Assembly: GCF_900231835.1 (NCBI RefSeq)
Contig: NZ_OCTN01000008.1
Span: 62,001-126,000, forward strand
From: Pontivivens marinum
Lineage (GTDB): Bacteria; Pseudomonadota; Alphaproteobacteria; Rhodobacterales; Rhodobacteraceae
DNA: 64,000 nt
Direction: 5' to 3'
Part shown: in pieces, positions 63,157-64,000 of the stretch
How positions within the stretch are numbered: the first letter of the stretch is position 1
Layout of the letters: each line of letters starts with the position of its first letter
Position numbers and translations under genes: made by a program
Notes under the pieces: generated by a model
The model's database searches: none
The model's input: the letters and a program-made list of their open reading frames with translations, nothing else
Told to the model about the DNA's origin: nothing

Positions 63157-64000
63157 GCACTTTTGACAGCACCAAACTCCCCCTGCCGCAGGTTTTGACC
63201 GACATTACCAAAGGGATTATCCAACTGCCCGATTTTCAGCGCGGTTGGGTTTGGGATGATGAGCATGTGAAATCCCTCTTGATCAGCATCGCGCGGTCGT
63301 TCCCCGTGGGTGCCGCTATGATGCTCGACACAGGTGGTGAGGTCCGGTTTCAGGTGCGCCCGATCGAGAATGTAACATTCAAAGATAAGGTGCCCGAACC
63401 CGAGCGGCTGATTCTCGACGGCCAGCAACGCTTGACTTCGCTCACTCAGGTGCTGGCACTGGATAAACCCGTGCAGACCTTTGATGCCAAGGGCAAGAAG
63501 ATCGACCGATACTACTATATCGACATTGCCACGGCATTGGAGAACGGCGGGCTTGAAGATGCGTTTATATCGGTGCCTGCCGACAAGAAACTGAAGACCA
63601 ATTTTGACCGCGATATTGTGCTGGACCTATCATCCACCGAGTTGGAGGTGACAAACTTTCATTTCCCATGCTCGGAAATTCTCAGTTCGGATACTTGGGA
63701 GGAAGCATTGCACGAACACGCCCCTGAGAAATTCAGCGACTTTATGGCATTCCGAAAGAAGGTCCTTACCGCGTTTCGTAGCTATCAACTGCCCGCAATC
63801 ACCCTTGGCAAGGCCACGTCTAAAGAGGCAGTCTGCCTGGTATTTGAAAAAGTAAATACAGGCGGTGTGCCGCTATCCGTGTTCGAATTGGTGACCGCTA
63901 CTTTTGCCGCCGACGGCTTCAATCTGCGCGATGATTGGTATGGAAGCAAGTTGCGAGGCTTTGAGGGCCGTGCGACGCGTCTTAGTAAGGAACCGATGCT
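63153..64000 (+). CDS. DUF262 (GmrS/DndB-like ParB-fold) protein, 3' end beyond window
   Basis: 282 codons are visible, open to the window edge. LPDFQRGWVWDDEHVKSLL and LILDGQQRLTSLTQVL are the DUF262 signature (ParB/Srx-like fold with the DGQQR catalytic motif), found in GmrSD-type and other nucleotide-dependent defence enzymes. FEKVNTGGVPLSVFELV is also typical. A DUF1524 HNH nuclease may follow past base 64000. ATG at 63153 overlaps the preceding stop by 4 bases, so it is part of the type I operon. Confidence 0.85.
   Translation, partial: MSTFDSTKLPLPQVLTDITKGIIQLPDFQRGWVWDDEHVKSLLISIARSFPVGAAMMLDTGGEVRFQVRPIENVTFKDKVPEPERLILDGQQRLTSLTQVLALDKPVQTFDAKGKKIDRYYYIDIATALENGGLEDAFISVPADKKLKTNFDRDIVLDLSSTELEVTNFHFPCSEILSSDTWEEALHEHAPEKFSDFMAFRKKVLTAFRSYQLPAITLGKATSKEAVCLVFEKVNTGGVPLSVFELVTATFAADGFNLRDDWYGSKLRGFEGRATRLSKEPM

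Larger units (their letters stand above)
52607..64000. mobile_element. Integrative mobilizable element at tRNA-Asn (right end beyond window)
   Basis: A tyrosine integrase directly follows the tRNA-Asn 3' end. Further on come a MobV relaxase with oriT-like repeats, an AAA ATPase, a transposase remnant and a restriction-type defence cargo. No conjugation machinery is present, so transfer would need a helper element. The left attachment site should be the 3' part of the tRNA; the matching right repeat is expected past base 64000. The boundary is inferred from gene content. Confidence 0.7.

Overview
The window is GC-rich, densely packed bacterial chromosome with many 4-base ATGA start/stop overlaps. 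It looks like an alphaproteobacterium of the Rhodobacterales (Roseobacter/Paracoccus type). The evidence is the rnpB-mraZ junction with a long structured mraZ leader, the order gpmI-envC-ctpA-rppH, the MoxR-DUF58-DUF4159 cluster, glcDEF, and a ROSE-type RNA thermometer in front of a small heat-shock gene. Species cannot be fixed from the sequence alone.

Layout. 1-3.9 kb: end of a taurine/sulfonate-type ABC transporter (tauA partial, tauB, tauC) plus a DegT-type aminotransferase. 4.0-4.8 kb: RNase P RNA, its terminator, phased MraZ boxes and an UpsM-like leader RNA. 4.8-14.1 kb: the first half of the dcw cell-wall/division cluster (mraZ rsmH ftsL ftsI murE murF mraY murD). It stops after murD and is followed by an HtrA protease instead of ftsW/murG. 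15.7-24.7 kb: a short RTX protein, a [2Fe-2S] ferredoxin, a frameshifted FG-GAP protein, purD, gpmI-envC-ctpA-rppH, a lipoprotein and a DUF1285 protein. 24.8-32.2 kb: MoxR/DUF58/DUF4159/vWA-GATase membrane cluster and a DUF599 protein. 32.4-36.3 kb: glycolate oxidase glcDEF. 36.3-37.8 kb: a trypsin-like protease and a thermometer-controlled Hsp20. 38.0-48.4 kb: one long operon coding for an acyl-CoA synthetase, a complete branched-chain-amino-acid-type ABC transporter with two paralogous binding proteins, a small secreted protein and a PaaK-like CoA ligase; uptake is probably coupled to CoA activation of an organic acid. 48.4-52.5 kb: a leftward operon (PcaD-like, PcaB, cupin, ThiE-like) divergent from an IclR regulator. 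The PcaD-like hydrolase lacks its nucleophilic serine.

At 52.6 kb the ordinary chromosome ends at a tRNA-Asn gene. From there to the window edge lies a probable integrative mobilizable element: a tyrosine integrase directly behind the tRNA, a MobV-type relaxase with a candidate oriT, a stand-alone AAA ATPase, a transposase remnant, and a defence cargo. The cargo is hsdR-hsdS-(PD-(D/E)XK protein)-(DUF262 protein), each gene overlapping the next by four bases. No hsdM is present in the window. The two small nuclease-like genes welded to the type I restriction operon are the most interesting part of the sequence. The other end of the element, and the rest of the operon, lie beyond base 64000.
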